Assembly: GCA_028285485.1 (NCBI GenBank)
Contig: JANQPC010000108.1
Span: forward strand, 1 to 64,000
From: Paracoccaceae bacterium
GTDB lineage: Bacteria > Pseudomonadota > Alphaproteobacteria > Rhodobacterales > Rhodobacteraceae
Reading direction: 5' to 3'
DNA length: 64,000 bases
Shown: positions 9,061 through 18,145 of the stretch, one piece after another
Layout: each line of letters opens with the position of its first letter
Numbering within the stretch: the first letter of the stretch is position 1
Position numbers and translations under genes: made by a program
The notes under the pieces: generated by a model
The model's database searches: none
The model's input: the letters and a program-made list of their open reading frames with translations, nothing else
What the model was told of the DNA's origin: nothing

Positions 9061-10665
9061 ATGACCCAAACTGTTCTCATCGGCCTAGATGGCGCAACGT
9101 TCACCGTTCTTGACGGCTTTATGAAGGATCAGCCCGGCGAGGGCGTGGTGATGCCGTTTCTCGCCCGCATGATCGAAACCGGTTACTCCGGCACGCTGGC
9201 CTCAACAGCCCACCCGTTGACGCCACCGGCCTGGACAACCGTCTGCACCGGGCGCACCCCGGGCGCGCACGGCATCTACGATTTCGTCCGGTTCGAGGAT
9301 CTGGGGGATGACGTTTTCTTCACGCTCTACGATGCGCGTGACATCCGCGTGGAAACGATCTGGCAGATCGCCTCACACGCGGGCAAGACAATCGCCTCGC
9401 TGAACTTCCCGATGATGTCGCCGCCGCCCGAAGTGAGGGGCGCGCTGGTGCCGGGCTTCGTTTCCTGGAAGCACCTCCGGAGGAACATGTATCCGCAGGC
9501 TCTTTTTGATCGGATCAAGGCGATCCCGGGCTTTGATGCCAAGGAACTGAGCTGGGATTTCGAGCGCGAGGGCCAGATCGGCGATGTGATGGAGGATTCC
9601 GAACTCTATCGCTGGGTCGAAAACCATCTTCCGCGCGATCGGCAGTGGTTCAATATCGCACGCACCCTGCTAGAGGAAGATGACCCGGATCTCTTTGCGG
9701 TGATGCTCGACGGCACCGACAAGATCCAGCATCAGGCGTGGCATGTGCTTGATCCAGAGCTGTGGGATCCCGCCAAAGGCGAAGATGCGCGTGCCGTACG
9801 CGCCCTTGTGCTTCAATATTTCCGCGAGCTCGATGGCTATATCGAGGCGCTGGTTACCGCGGCAGGGCCGGAGGCGCATGTCATTATCGTATCCGATCAC
9901 GGTTTCACGGGCGCTGCCAAGGTTGTGCGGATCAATGAACATCTCGGCCGTCTGGGCTACCTGGAATGGCGCGCCTCCGATGGCTCCGAGCAATCGCGGC
10001 GCCGCGATATGGCGAATTTCGCAAATCTTGATTGGACCCGCTCACGCGCCTTCTGCCCCACGCCTTCCTCGAACGGGATCGTGATCCGCCGCAAATCCGA
10101 GAAGTTCCCGGGCGGTGTGACAGAGGCGGAATACGAAAGCTTCCGCGAGAAGCTGATCGAGGATCTGATGAAGCTGACAGATCCCGATACCGGCGCGCCG
10201 GTGATCAAGGAGATCCTGAAGCGCGAAGAGGCGTTCCCCGGCGCCGCGATGGAGGAGAGCCCGGACCTGACGCTGATCCTTTGCGATCACGGTTTTGTAT
10301 CGGTTCGCAATCGCGCCCCCACGGTGGTGACGCGGCCAGTTCCGCTTGGCACGCATCACCCCGACGGGATCTTCGTGATGACAGGGCCCGGGGTTGAAAA
10401 CCGCTCCGGCCAGCATCTCTCGATCGTGGATACCACCGCGATCATGGCGCATGCGCTTGGGCTGGAAATCCCGGCCGATTTCGAGGGGCGGGTGCCAGCC
10501 ACGCTTTACGATCCGGATTGGCGGGCCGAGAACCCGGTGCGCATCGGGGCGGCCCGCGCCGAGGCCGGTGCAGGTGCCGTCTCGACCTCGAAGGAAGATG
10601 CCTCCGCCGAGCAAAAGGAGGAGATGCTCGCGCAGCTCCGGCTCCTTGGCTACATCGAGGATTGA
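9061..10665 (+). CDS. Alkaline-phosphatase-superfamily phosphodiesterase-like protein
   Basis: 534-residue protein of the type I phosphodiesterase/nucleotide pyrophosphatase branch of the alkaline phosphatase superfamily. Visible metal and nucleophile residues are Asp10 in LIGLDGAT, Thr59/Thr60 in PPAWTTVCTG, Asp279-His280 in SDHGF and a late His in GTHHPDG. No signal peptide is seen, so the enzyme is probably cytoplasmic. Relatives act on phosphodiesters or transfer phospho-head groups. In this operon it may process or hydrolyse a phospholipid or carrier-bound phosphoester, but that is inferred from context. The ATG at 9061 is chosen because it lies 25 bp after the ACP stop. The next gene starts 1 bp after its stop. 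Confidence 0.8.
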   Translation: MTQTVLIGLDGATFTVLDGFMKDQPGEGVVMPFLARMIETGYSGTLASTAHPLTPPAWTTVCTGRTPGAHGIYDFVRFEDLGDDVFFTLYDARDIRVETIWQIASHAGKTIASLNFPMMSPPPEVRGALVPGFVSWKHLRRNMYPQALFDRIKAIPGFDAKELSWDFEREGQIGDVMEDSELYRWVENHLPRDRQWFNIARTLLEEDDPDLFAVMLDGTDKIQHQAWHVLDPELWDPAKGEDARAVRALVLQYFRELDGYIEALVTAAGPEAHVIIVSDHGFTGAAKVVRINEHLGRLGYLEWRASDGSEQSRRRDMANFANLDWTRSRAFCPTPSSNGIVIRRKSEKFPGGVTEAEYESFREKLIEDLMKLTDPDTGAPVIKEILKREEAFPGAAMEESPDLTLILCDHGFVSVRNRAPTVVTRPVPLGTHHPDGIFVMTGPGVENRSGQHLSIVDTTAIMAHALGLEIPADFEGRVPATLYDPDWRAENPVRIGAARAEAGAGAVSTSKEDASAEQKEEMLAQLRLLGYIED

Positions 10666-10666
10666 G

Positions 10667-11632
10667 ATGGGCGGCCGCCATGCGGCGATGCGGGCGGCGC
10701 CTTCGGGCCCGCCGCGGCGCGGTGGCGGCGGGCGCGCGGTCAATGCGGTTTCCATCAATGGCGTGAAGCTCAATGTCGTCGCCCTGCCGCAGCGCAAGCG
10801 GCGGCGGCATCAGGGCCTTCCAATCGTGATGATCCACGGGCTCGCGGCCTCTTCGGCCTTCTGGTACGCGTCCGGCGCGCAGTTCCTTTCGCTTCTCGGC
10901 CCGTGCCTGGCCTACGATCTTCGCGGCCATGGCAAGAGCGCTCGGCCCGATACAGGCTACTCAGTGGCCGATATGGCCGACGATCTTGAGGCGCTGCTTG
11001 ATCATCGCGACATCCCGCGCGCCCATCTCGTGGCGCATTCGTTCGGCGGCATGATCGCGCTTCTCTTCGCCCTTCGCCGCCCGGAGCGTGTGGCGAGCCT
11101 CTCGCTTGTGGATGTACGCGTGCGGCCCCTGCAAAGAAGCATCGAGGTTGGGCCGGTCCGCATCCCGCCCCGAATCGAGCAACGGCTCAAGGCGCATGGG
11201 CTCGATCCGCAAGGGCTGGCAGCAGCCGACGACGGGATCGATTACCTAAACTCCGTGGCGCGGATTCAGATCAGTGCGGGCGAGGAGGCGGCCGATCTTC
11301 TCTCTGCGCTCTACCGCCACCCACGGCTTTTTCGAACCGCCAAGGCGGCGGAGCGATGGATCGAACTGACAGAGCGGGCCTCGCTTGTCGCCGACCTGAA
11401 GCGCGATGCGGCGTTTGGCGCATCGGATCTTGCGCAGCTTGATCACCCGATGCTGATCCTCGTTGGCGGGCGGTCGGCCACGCGGCCCTCCGCGGAGGCG
11501 CTCGACCGGCTTTGCCCGCAGGCGCGGCTTCGGGTGGTGCCGGATGTGGGGCACTTCTTTCCGATGACCCAGCCGAAGCTCTTCCTGCGGCCAACATTGC
11601 GGTTCCTCTATGCCATGGGCCGTCGCGAGTGA
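10667..11632 (+). CDS. Alpha/beta hydrolase
   Basis: 321-residue alpha/beta-hydrolase-fold protein. The oxyanion region HGLAASSAFW follows the first strands, the motif DLRGHGKS is typical of the family, and the nucleophile elbow is AHSFGG with Ser125; the usual first Gly of GxSxG is Ala here. The catalytic His is probably His296 in VGHFFP. The N-terminus is rich in Gly and Arg, so the true start could be slightly further in. It begins one base after the preceding stop, so the two are probably translated together. In a polyketide/lipid operon it might act as a thioesterase or lipase-like editing or release enzyme; the substrate is unknown. Confidence 0.82.
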   Translation: MGGRHAAMRAAPSGPPRRGGGGRAVNAVSINGVKLNVVALPQRKRRRHQGLPIVMIHGLAASSAFWYASGAQFLSLLGPCLAYDLRGHGKSARPDTGYSVADMADDLEALLDHRDIPRAHLVAHSFGGMIALLFALRRPERVASLSLVDVRVRPLQRSIEVGPVRIPPRIEQRLKAHGLDPQGLAAADDGIDYLNSVARIQISAGEEAADLLSALYRHPRLFRTAKAAERWIELTERASLVADLKRDAAFGASDLAQLDHPMLILVGGRSATRPSAEALDRLCPQARLRVVPDVGHFFPMTQPKLFLRPTLRFLYAMGRRE

Positions 11633-13215
11633 AAGTGAGCAGCGCGAAGATGGACGAATGGGAACATGCGATCGGGGAGGATGCGCCGGAAGCGCCTGCA
11701 CCGCGTGTGACCCGGCCTGCGCCAGATTCCGCGGGTGTCACGAACGCCGACCCACGCGGCTGCGGCCTTTCCCGCCGACATTTTCGCAAGGTCTCGGAAA
11801 ACGGCTTTGGCGATGGCTACAACAGCTACGCGCACTCCATGTGCTACTTCAAAGGCGGAGTTTTCGTTGGCACCAGCCGGGCAACGATGGCGTTGCTTGG
11901 CGGCGGCCACAAGGGCGGCATGAAGGATGTTTCTCTCGATGCCTGGCCCGTCGAACTCGACAAGCGGGTTTATACCGATGCGTTTGAGACCGAGGCCGCC
12001 CGCGCCGAAATCTGGCGACTGGATCCGCCTGCCGGTGCGTGGACGCGGGTGTACCGCGCACCGATGGTTCACGCGGAAGACGGCACCCGGATGAGCCGTG
12101 ATCTTGGCTACCGCGCAATGTGCGTTTTCCAGGGAACCAGCGATCCCGAGCCTGCGCTGTACGTCTCGGCCTGGTCGCGCTCCAAGGGCGTTGGCATGCA
12201 GCTTATGCGCAGCCGCGATGGCGAGCATTTCGAACCGGCGGGTCCGCCCGGGCTCGGCGATCTCGATTGCACCTCGACGCGCAGCCTCATCGTGTTCAAG
12301 GATATGCTCTTTACCAGCCCAACCGGCGCGACGGGCGGGCGACAGAACGCCTCCGGCATCGCCGCCGTGCTCGTAAGCCGCGATCCGGCGTCGGGCGATT
12401 GGGAACTGGCCAATACCAACGGCTTCGGAAACCCGCGCAACCTTGGTGTTTTCGAGATGCTGGCCACAGAGGAGTATCTCTACGCCGGAACCGCAAATCT
12501 CGCACAGGGCTATGAGCTATGGCGGACGCGCGCGGAAGGCGAGCCGCCCTTTGAGTGGGAATGCGTGCTCACCGAAGGCGCCGGGCGCGGGCGGTTCAGC
12601 CAGGGGCTTGTCTCGATGGTGGAGTTCAACGGCGCGCTCTACCTGGGCTCAGGCATCCAGAAGGGCGGCATCGACAAGCAGAACAAGATCGGCCCAGCGG
12701 GGCCAGAGCTTGTGCGGTTCAATCCCGAGGATGGCAGCTACGATGTTGTGATGGGGGAACGGCGCACTGAGGCGGGCCCGCTTTCCAATATGTTGCCCGG
12801 CTGGAACAACGTGTTCGCGGGCTCGATCTACAAGATGGGCGTGCATGACGGCTGGCTCTATGCCGGAACGCAGGATTGGATGGTGTTTCTGCTCTGGCGC
12901 GATATGGAGCGGCTGGACAGCCCGGCGGGGCGCCTGCTTCAACGGATGGAGGTGAGCGATCTGATCGAGGCCAGTGGTGGCTACGATCTCTGGCGCACCT
13001 GCGACGGCGAGAACTGGGTGCCGGTCACGCGCTCGGGGTTTGAGAACCCCTACAATCACGGCGTCCGCAATATTCTGTCGACCCCGCATGGGGTCTACAT
13101 CGGATCGCAGAACCAGTTCGGGCCGCGCTCGGCCTTCGAGGTTGAACCGGGGCGCTGGGAATATCGCGACAACCCTCGGGGAGGAACGGAGATATGGCTC
13201 GGAACCCGCGACTAG
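11629..13215 (+). CDS. Uncharacterised protein, probably beta-propeller-like
   Basis: About 528 residues with no family I can name. The sequence is rich in repeated short beta segments of the form YAGTANL, YLGSGIQ, YAGTQDW and YIGSQNQ, each followed by RTxEG or RTCDG-like turns, which suggests a propeller of about six to seven blades. No signal peptide is visible. A GTG at 11629 overlaps the previous stop in a GTGA arrangement typical of this operon; an ATG at 11650 is the alternative start. It overlaps the start of the next gene by 22 bp. Its placement among lipid-modifying genes suggests a scaffold or sugar/sulfate-ester-binding role, but no active-site motif was found. Confidence 0.75.
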   Translation: MKVSSAKMDEWEHAIGEDAPEAPAPRVTRPAPDSAGVTNADPRGCGLSRRHFRKVSENGFGDGYNSYAHSMCYFKGGVFVGTSRATMALLGGGHKGGMKDVSLDAWPVELDKRVYTDAFETEAARAEIWRLDPPAGAWTRVYRAPMVHAEDGTRMSRDLGYRAMCVFQGTSDPEPALYVSAWSRSKGVGMQLMRSRDGEHFEPAGPPGLGDLDCTSTRSLIVFKDMLFTSPTGATGGRQNASGIAAVLVSRDPASGDWELANTNGFGNPRNLGVFEMLATEEYLYAGTANLAQGYELWRTRAEGEPPFEWECVLTEGAGRGRFSQGLVSMVEFNGALYLGSGIQKGGIDKQNKIGPAGPELVRFNPEDGSYDVVMGERRTEAGPLSNMLPGWNNVFAGSIYKMGVHDGWLYAGTQDWMVFLLWRDMERLDSPAGRLLQRMEVSDLIEASGGYDLWRTCDGENWVPVTRSGFENPYNHGVRNILSTPHGVYIGSQNQFGPRSAFEVEPGRWEYRDNPRGGTEIWLGTRD

Positions 13216-14630
13216 CCCTGCGCGGGCTCGCGGCGCTTGTGCTCGCCGCCCTCGCCGCCGCTGCACCGGCGCAGGAGATGCGCGCGTTCGGGAACGCGAT
13301 GCCGAGCGCGCTTTGGGCCCTGCCGGTCGGTGCGGAGGATGCCGCCGCCGATGAGATCGATGGCATCTCTGTTGATCCCAATGGCAACACGGTGATCGCC
13401 GGGGTGTTCCGCGATGGTCTCACCCTCGGCACATCGCGTTTTTCGAGCCGTGGCGCGGGCGATGTATTCCTTGCCTCGATCAGCCCGGGCGGGCAGGTGC
13501 GCTGGGCCCGTCAGTTCGGCGGAAAGGGCGATGACAATGCGTTTGACGTAACCACGGATGGCGCGGGAAACATCATTATGTCGGGCTGGTTCGCTGGCTC
13601 CGTGGATTTCGGCGGCCAGACGCTCAAATCCGCGGGCGGGCAGGATCAGTTCGTGACCAAATACGATAGCAGCGGCACGCTCATCTGGGCGCGGCGCTTC
13701 GGCGGCCCGGGTGGCGACGGCGGCAATGAGATCGCCGTCACCGCGTCGGGCGAGATCGCGGTGGCGGCGATCACCGAGGGCGATTTTGAAGCTGGCGGTC
13801 GGCGCTACGCCTATGGCGGCGGTCAGCGCGATTCACTGGTGCTGCGCCTGTCGCCCAGTGGTGAGGTGCGCTGGGTTGTCCAGGCCGCGGGCCCGGGCAC
13901 CGAGCGCATTCGCGCGATGTCGATGACAGAGGCGGGCGATGTGTTCGTAGGGTTCCAGTACCAGGGCACGCTGGCCATGGCGGGTGCGCGGCTCGCATCG
14001 CAAGGCGGATGGGATGGGGCCTTTGCCCGGCTTCTCCCCGATGGCGCGCTCGCCTGGATGGTGCCGATCGGCGGGCGCGGCCATGATGGGGTGCGCGGCG
14101 TCGGCGCCACGGCGGATGGCCATATCTACGCCTCCGGCATCGTTGGTGGCCGTGCGCTGATGATCGACCGCGAAATCCCGGCGATCGGGGAGGCGGTGGA
14201 TTACCTTGTTCGGGTCACGCCGGAGGGCAAGCTTGTCTGGCTTCTGTCGATGGCCGGGCCGGGGCCGAAGAACAATGGAGGCGAGATGCTGGTAGATGGG
14301 AAAGGCGTGATCGTTTCGTCCCTGATGACACGGCAGGTGACGGTGCGGCGCAACCGCGATGTTGTGGGCACGTTCGAGGCCGCGGGGCGGCGGCCGACGA
14401 GCTATCTGGCGGGCTTCACCCATGATGGCCGCCCCCGCTTTGTGTTCCGCCCCGAGCCACAGGGCGGCGGGGCCGGGGCGCTGGGTGATGTTCTTTCGAT
14501 CAGCCGGGACGGGCGCTACCTCGCACAAGCGCTTCGGTTTCGCGGTACCCTCGGGATCGGGGGCGCACGCCTGTCTACGCCGGGAGAGCGCGATTCCGCC
14601 GTGCTTCTGTTCCAGCTCAATGGCGCGTAG
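13194..14630 (+). CDS. Exported SBBP-type beta-propeller repeat protein
   Basis: 478 residues with a clear N-terminal signal peptide (basic LALRGLAAL, then an Ala-rich core ending AAPAQ near residue 27), so it should be periplasmic or outside the cell. The mature part contains repeats of the form DxxGNxxxxGxF...LxSxGxxDxFxxxxxxxGxxxWxxxxGG, as in residues about 55-170. These match the SBBP seven-bladed propeller repeat seen in other secreted bacterial proteins. It overlaps both neighbours, by 22 bp upstream and 11 bp downstream, and so belongs to the long lipid operon. Function is unknown; it could bind the exported lipid or a cell-surface partner. Confidence 0.8.
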   Translation: MARNPRLALRGLAALVLAALAAAAPAQEMRAFGNAMPSALWALPVGAEDAAADEIDGISVDPNGNTVIAGVFRDGLTLGTSRFSSRGAGDVFLASISPGGQVRWARQFGGKGDDNAFDVTTDGAGNIIMSGWFAGSVDFGGQTLKSAGGQDQFVTKYDSSGTLIWARRFGGPGGDGGNEIAVTASGEIAVAAITEGDFEAGGRRYAYGGGQRDSLVLRLSPSGEVRWVVQAAGPGTERIRAMSMTEAGDVFVGFQYQGTLAMAGARLASQGGWDGAFARLLPDGALAWMVPIGGRGHDGVRGVGATADGHIYASGIVGGRALMIDREIPAIGEAVDYLVRVTPEGKLVWLLSMAGPGPKNNGGEMLVDGKGVIVSSLMTRQVTVRRNRDVVGTFEAAGRRPTSYLAGFTHDGRPRFVFRPEPQGGGAGALGDVLSISRDGRYLAQALRFRGTLGIGGARLSTPGERDSAVLLFQLNGA

Positions 14631-15627
14631 CCGGGCCAAACAAGCGGGCGCGCCGCCGCCCCCGGTTCTGATCCTCGCCTCGCGCGAAGCAGGGGGCAGC
14701 CGGTTGGCCGCGCTTCTTGGCGCGCATCCGGAATTCGCAGAAGCGCCGCATCTCAACGTGCTTGCCTTCCCCGAGATCTGGCAGCTTCGCAAATACGCCC
14801 AGATCCCCCGCGATGTGCATATCCACGGGCTGTGGCGCTTTCTGGCGCAAGTGCTGGTGCGCGAGCAGAGCATGCAGGCGGTGCAGGCTGCGCGGCGCTG
14901 GCTGGGCCGCCGCGAGGAGGAGAACGCCGCGGCGATCCATGCCGATCTGCGCAGCCTTGTCGCCCCGCATCGGCTTGTCGATTACAGCCCGCTGGTGGCG
15001 CAGGATGCAGCCGCGATCCGCCGGGCACTTGCCGCCGTTCCGGAGGCGAGTGTGATCCATCTGGTCCGCCACCCGGTGTCACAGGGGCGGGCGCTGCGCT
15101 ACCCGGTCTGGCAGACGATGATGGCAAGCCTTGAATACTGGGCCGACCGCGCCTGCGACCAGCCGGCAATGGATGTCTTTGAGATTGGCGAGCATTTCAT
15201 CGATTGGTCGTCAACGCCGGTTGTCTATGACCCCCAATTCGCTTGGCACAGGGTGCAGAAAGCGGCCAAGGAGGTGGCGGGCGAGGCGGGCGGCCAGTGG
15301 ATCACCCTGCGCGACGAGGATCTCGATGCCGATCCTGCGGGGGAAACAACGCGGCTCCTCGCGCGGCTTGGCGCCGCGAACGATCCCAAGACGGTCGCGG
15401 CGATGCTCAGTTCGCCGCCCGGGCTTTACGCCTCCGCGGGCCCGTTCGAGGCGCCATTCGGCACCGATTTTGAGATGTTCGAACGCGGGGTGGCCGAGGC
15501 TTTCGGTGCGCCCAAGGAGGAGGCAACCGGCGATTCCGCGGCGCCGCTTAGCTGGCGCGGAGATGGCGAGGCGCTTCTGCCCCCTGTCGTTGCCTTGGCG
15601 CGCGATTTCGGCTATTTTATTGAATAA
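14620..15627 (+). CDS. Sulfotransferase-like protein
   Basis: 335 residues resembling PAPS-dependent sulfotransferases. The N-terminal strand-loop-helix VLILASREAGGSRLAALLG occupies the place of the 5'-phosphosulfate loop, although the loop is unusual (REAGGSR rather than RSGST). The internal segment VIHLVRHPVSQGRAL fits the 3'-phosphate-binding strand and helix, with Arg and Ser in the expected places. The start is the ATG at 14620, overlapping the previous gene by 11 bp. With the second sulfotransferase at 17234 it suggests sulfation of the operon product. The altered loop makes activity less certain than for the second copy. Confidence 0.72.
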   Translation: MARSRAKQAGAPPPPVLILASREAGGSRLAALLGAHPEFAEAPHLNVLAFPEIWQLRKYAQIPRDVHIHGLWRFLAQVLVREQSMQAVQAARRWLGRREEENAAAIHADLRSLVAPHRLVDYSPLVAQDAAAIRRALAAVPEASVIHLVRHPVSQGRALRYPVWQTMMASLEYWADRACDQPAMDVFEIGEHFIDWSSTPVVYDPQFAWHRVQKAAKEVAGEAGGQWITLRDEDLDADPAGETTRLLARLGAANDPKTVAAMLSSPPGLYASAGPFEAPFGTDFEMFERGVAEAFGAPKEEATGDSAAPLSWRGDGEALLPPVVALARDFGYFIE

Positions 15628-15747
15628 TAAGGGGGAGTCGGCAACGCGCCGCGAATTTCGCCAAAGTAAGAGATGAGTTCCGCGGCTGCGAACGGGCGCC
15701 GCCACGTTAACCGGGTCTACCCCGACCCACCGGAAAGGAGAGCTGCC

Positions 15748-16671
15748 ATGGCTACCGAAACCGCCACGCCGCTGCCCGCGGCGCCACTCAAGGCGGGCGT
15801 TCTGATTGATGCAACAGCGCTTGGGGATCCCGCGCAGCTTGATCGGGGCGCAATTCTCGCCGAACTGGCCCGCCACGGCGCCGTCGTCGTAAAGGGCCTT
15901 GGCCTCGACAAGGCGGGCTTTGTTGCCTTTACCGAACGATACGTGCCGTCTTTCATGGAATATGTGGGGGGCGCCAATAACGATCGCGGGTCCGCGATGA
16001 CCGGATCGAACACGGTGCTGACGGTGACCGGCGGTAACACCCTTGGCCAGGCCATACCGCTCCACGGCGAGATGTTCTACACAACCTATCGCCCGGCAAC
16101 GCTGTTCTTCTGTTGCCAGAGGCCCGCGGATGCCGATGGCGAGACCACGATCTGCGATGGCGTGGCGATCTGGAACGCGCTTCCCGACGATATCCGCACC
16201 CTCTTCGAGACGAAGAAGATCCGGTATCGAAGGGTCTACAACGATGACGCGTGGCAGAAGGTCTACAAAACCGATGATCTGTCCGAAGTGCGCAAGCTTT
16301 GCGAAGAGACCGGGGTGGAGTTTGTTGATCATGGCGACGGCACGTTTGATACCGTGCACATCGATACCGCGTGGTCGGATACCTCCGCAGGGCGGTCGTT
16401 CATCAATTCGATGATCGTCTGGGCGTCGCGCGAGTTCATCGCAAAGATCGATGACAGCCAGGTGCGCTGGGAAGATGGCAGCCCGATTGATCCCGCAATT
16501 CTCTACAAGATCCACCAGATTTCCGAAGATCTCACTCAGAACATTGCGTGGGAGCCCGGTATGGTTGCCATCGTCGACAACAGGCGCGTGATGCACGGCC
16601 GGCGCGCCTACGAAGATGCGGGCCGCGACATCATCATGCGGCTCAGCCTCGACGCGCCGCGCGCGGCCTGA
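15748..16671 (+). CDS. TauD/TfdA-family Fe(II)/2-oxoglutarate dioxygenase
   Basis: 307-residue non-heme iron oxygenase. The facial triad is visible: His106 and Glu108 in PLHGEMFY and the distal His283 in VMHGRRAY, with a C-terminal Arg in IIMRLSL to bind 2-oxoglutarate. Glu in place of the more common Asp of HxD is seen in the clavaminate-synthase-like and SyrP-like branches. The start is the ATG at 15748, preceded by GGAAAGGAG at good spacing; the 120 bp before it is the largest gap in the operon and could hold a secondary promoter. It probably hydroxylates, desaturates or halogenates the lipid chain or a head group; which of these cannot be told from sequence. Confidence 0.85.
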   Translation: MATETATPLPAAPLKAGVLIDATALGDPAQLDRGAILAELARHGAVVVKGLGLDKAGFVAFTERYVPSFMEYVGGANNDRGSAMTGSNTVLTVTGGNTLGQAIPLHGEMFYTTYRPATLFFCCQRPADADGETTICDGVAIWNALPDDIRTLFETKKIRYRRVYNDDAWQKVYKTDDLSEVRKLCEETGVEFVDHGDGTFDTVHIDTAWSDTSAGRSFINSMIVWASREFIAKIDDSQVRWEDGSPIDPAILYKIHQISEDLTQNIAWEPGMVAIVDNRRVMHGRRAYEDAGRDIIMRLSLDAPRAA

Positions 16672-16675
16672 GGCC

Positions 16676-17227
16676 ATGGGAGACGATAGCGAAGGGGCGG
16701 GCGATGTAGGCGGAAGCCTCACGCATCTTGAGAACGCGACGCTCGTCGCCTTCGCCGCCGACCGTGACAGCTTTCTCACCGAAGAGCTGCCCGAGAGCCT
16801 CCTGCCGCAGGGCGAAGAGGAGTTCATGTCGCGCGATTTGTTTTCGGCGGATTACGTCGAGTTCCTCTATGCCAAACGCGATGTTAACGAAACGGTCCGG
16901 GGCGTTAATCGGGGGCTCCGCGAGAGCCTGCTTGAAAAGCCTCACCTTATGGAGAAACCCGAAGAGGGGGCGCATCGCGGCGCGGCCGCCGTCTGGCGCT
17001 CGCTCCGCGATCAGCTTCACGAGGAGAGCTTGCAGAAGATCGACTCCAGCGAGCGCGATGAGCTTTTGCTGATGAGAAGCGAGCTTGAGCTCCGCCGCGC
17101 GGTGGTTGAGAGCGTGGCCAAGGGCCTTGGCGCTCTGCTCAAACGCCTCGATGATCGGCTTGCGGCGATCGGGGCGGAGGATGAGCCCCCGGCAGCGGCG
17201 GCCAAAGCCCCGGCGAAGAAGGGCTGA
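16676..17227 (+). CDS. Uncharacterised protein of the lipid operon
   Basis: 183 residues with no family I recognise. The N-terminus is acidic (MGDDSEGAGD), the middle is predominantly charged helix (DRDSFLTEELPESLLPQ, RDVNETVRGVNRG), and a long helical stretch at about 105-160 (SSERDELLLMRSELELRR) could form a coiled coil. The tail is Ala/Lys-rich (AAAAKAPAKKG). There are no membrane segments and no signal peptide. It starts 4 bp after the dioxygenase stop and ends 6 bp before the sulfotransferase, so it is co-transcribed with both. A role as an adaptor between enzymes of the pathway is possible but untested. Confidence 0.72.
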   Translation: MGDDSEGAGDVGGSLTHLENATLVAFAADRDSFLTEELPESLLPQGEEEFMSRDLFSADYVEFLYAKRDVNETVRGVNRGLRESLLEKPHLMEKPEEGAHRGAAAVWRSLRDQLHEESLQKIDSSERDELLLMRSELELRRAVVESVAKGLGALLKRLDDRLAAIGAEDEPPAAAAKAPAKKG

Positions 17228-17233
17228 AGCCCC

Positions 17234-18145
17234 ATGTCGCGCCTTCTGGTTGTTCTCTGCCCGCCACGCTCATTCTCGTCACTGATCTCGACGATGATTG
17301 GGCAGCATCCCGAGATTTACGGCTTTCCTGAGCTTCACCTGATGATCCGCGAAACTGTGGGCGAGGTTATGGCGTGGGAGCGCAGATGCGAGCGCTATAC
17401 GGGGCCGCCGGGCCTGTTGCGCACCATTGCCGAGATCGATCACGGCGCTCAGACGGCGGAGACCGTGCTGGAGGCGGCGAACTGGATCGAGGACAGGCTT
17501 GATTGGAACTCCGCCTGGATGCTCGATTACTGCATCAAACGGGCAACTGAGGTGTCGGGCGCCCGCTACTGCCTTGAAAAATCACCTTCCGTGGCCTTCC
17601 TTCCAGTCGCGCTTGAGCGGATGCGTCAGGCGTATCCCGATGCGCTTTACATTCATGTCACGCGCCATCCTCTTGGCCTGAAGAAATCGCTTGAGGAGTT
17701 CGTGCGCGAGTCGCACCGCTTCACGCCGGAGCAGAAACAGGTTCGGCTGGATGCCTCTATGGGTGCCTGGCCGGTTGCGCAGCGCAATCTTCTTGATTTC
17801 TGCGCGTCGCTTGCGCCGGGTCAATACATCCGCATCCGCGGGGAAGACGTGCTGCGAGACGCCGCCGCCACGCTGGCGCAGGTGGCAGAGTGGCTGGGGC
17901 TGCGAACCGATGCGGCCGCAGTCGAGGCGATGCTGAGGCCGGAGGAAAGCCCCTATGCCACGCTTGGCCCTCCGAACGCGGCCTTTGGCAACGATCCCAA
18001 GTTCATCGACAAGCCAAAATTCCGCCCCGGCAATCCCCGGTTGCGTTCCATAGATGGCTTCTTCGAAAGTGCCGAGGGGCAGGCATTCGATGCCCCGCGG
18101 CGCGATTATCTCGCGCAACTGGCAAGCTGCCTCGGCTATCAGTGA
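17234..18145 (+). CDS. Sulfotransferase
   Basis: 303 residues of the Sulfotransfer_3-like group. The PAPS 5'-phosphosulfate loop is LCPPRSFSSLISTMIG at about residues 8-23, followed by HPEIYGFPELH. A mid-protein YCLEKSP matches the conserved E/DKTP motif, and LYIHVTRHPLGLKKS fits the 3'-phosphate-binding segment. The expected catalytic-loop features are better preserved than in the copy at 14620. It is co-linear with the surrounding lipid genes, 6 bp after the previous stop. It would transfer sulfate from PAPS to a hydroxyl group, possibly one made by the dioxygenase or left by the synthase. The acceptor is unknown. Confidence 0.83.
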   Translation: MSRLLVVLCPPRSFSSLISTMIGQHPEIYGFPELHLMIRETVGEVMAWERRCERYTGPPGLLRTIAEIDHGAQTAETVLEAANWIEDRLDWNSAWMLDYCIKRATEVSGARYCLEKSPSVAFLPVALERMRQAYPDALYIHVTRHPLGLKKSLEEFVRESHRFTPEQKQVRLDASMGAWPVAQRNLLDFCASLAPGQYIRIRGEDVLRDAAATLAQVAEWLGLRTDAAAVEAMLRPEESPYATLGPPNAAFGNDPKFIDKPKFRPGNPRLRSIDGFFESAEGQAFDAPRRDYLAQLASCLGYQ

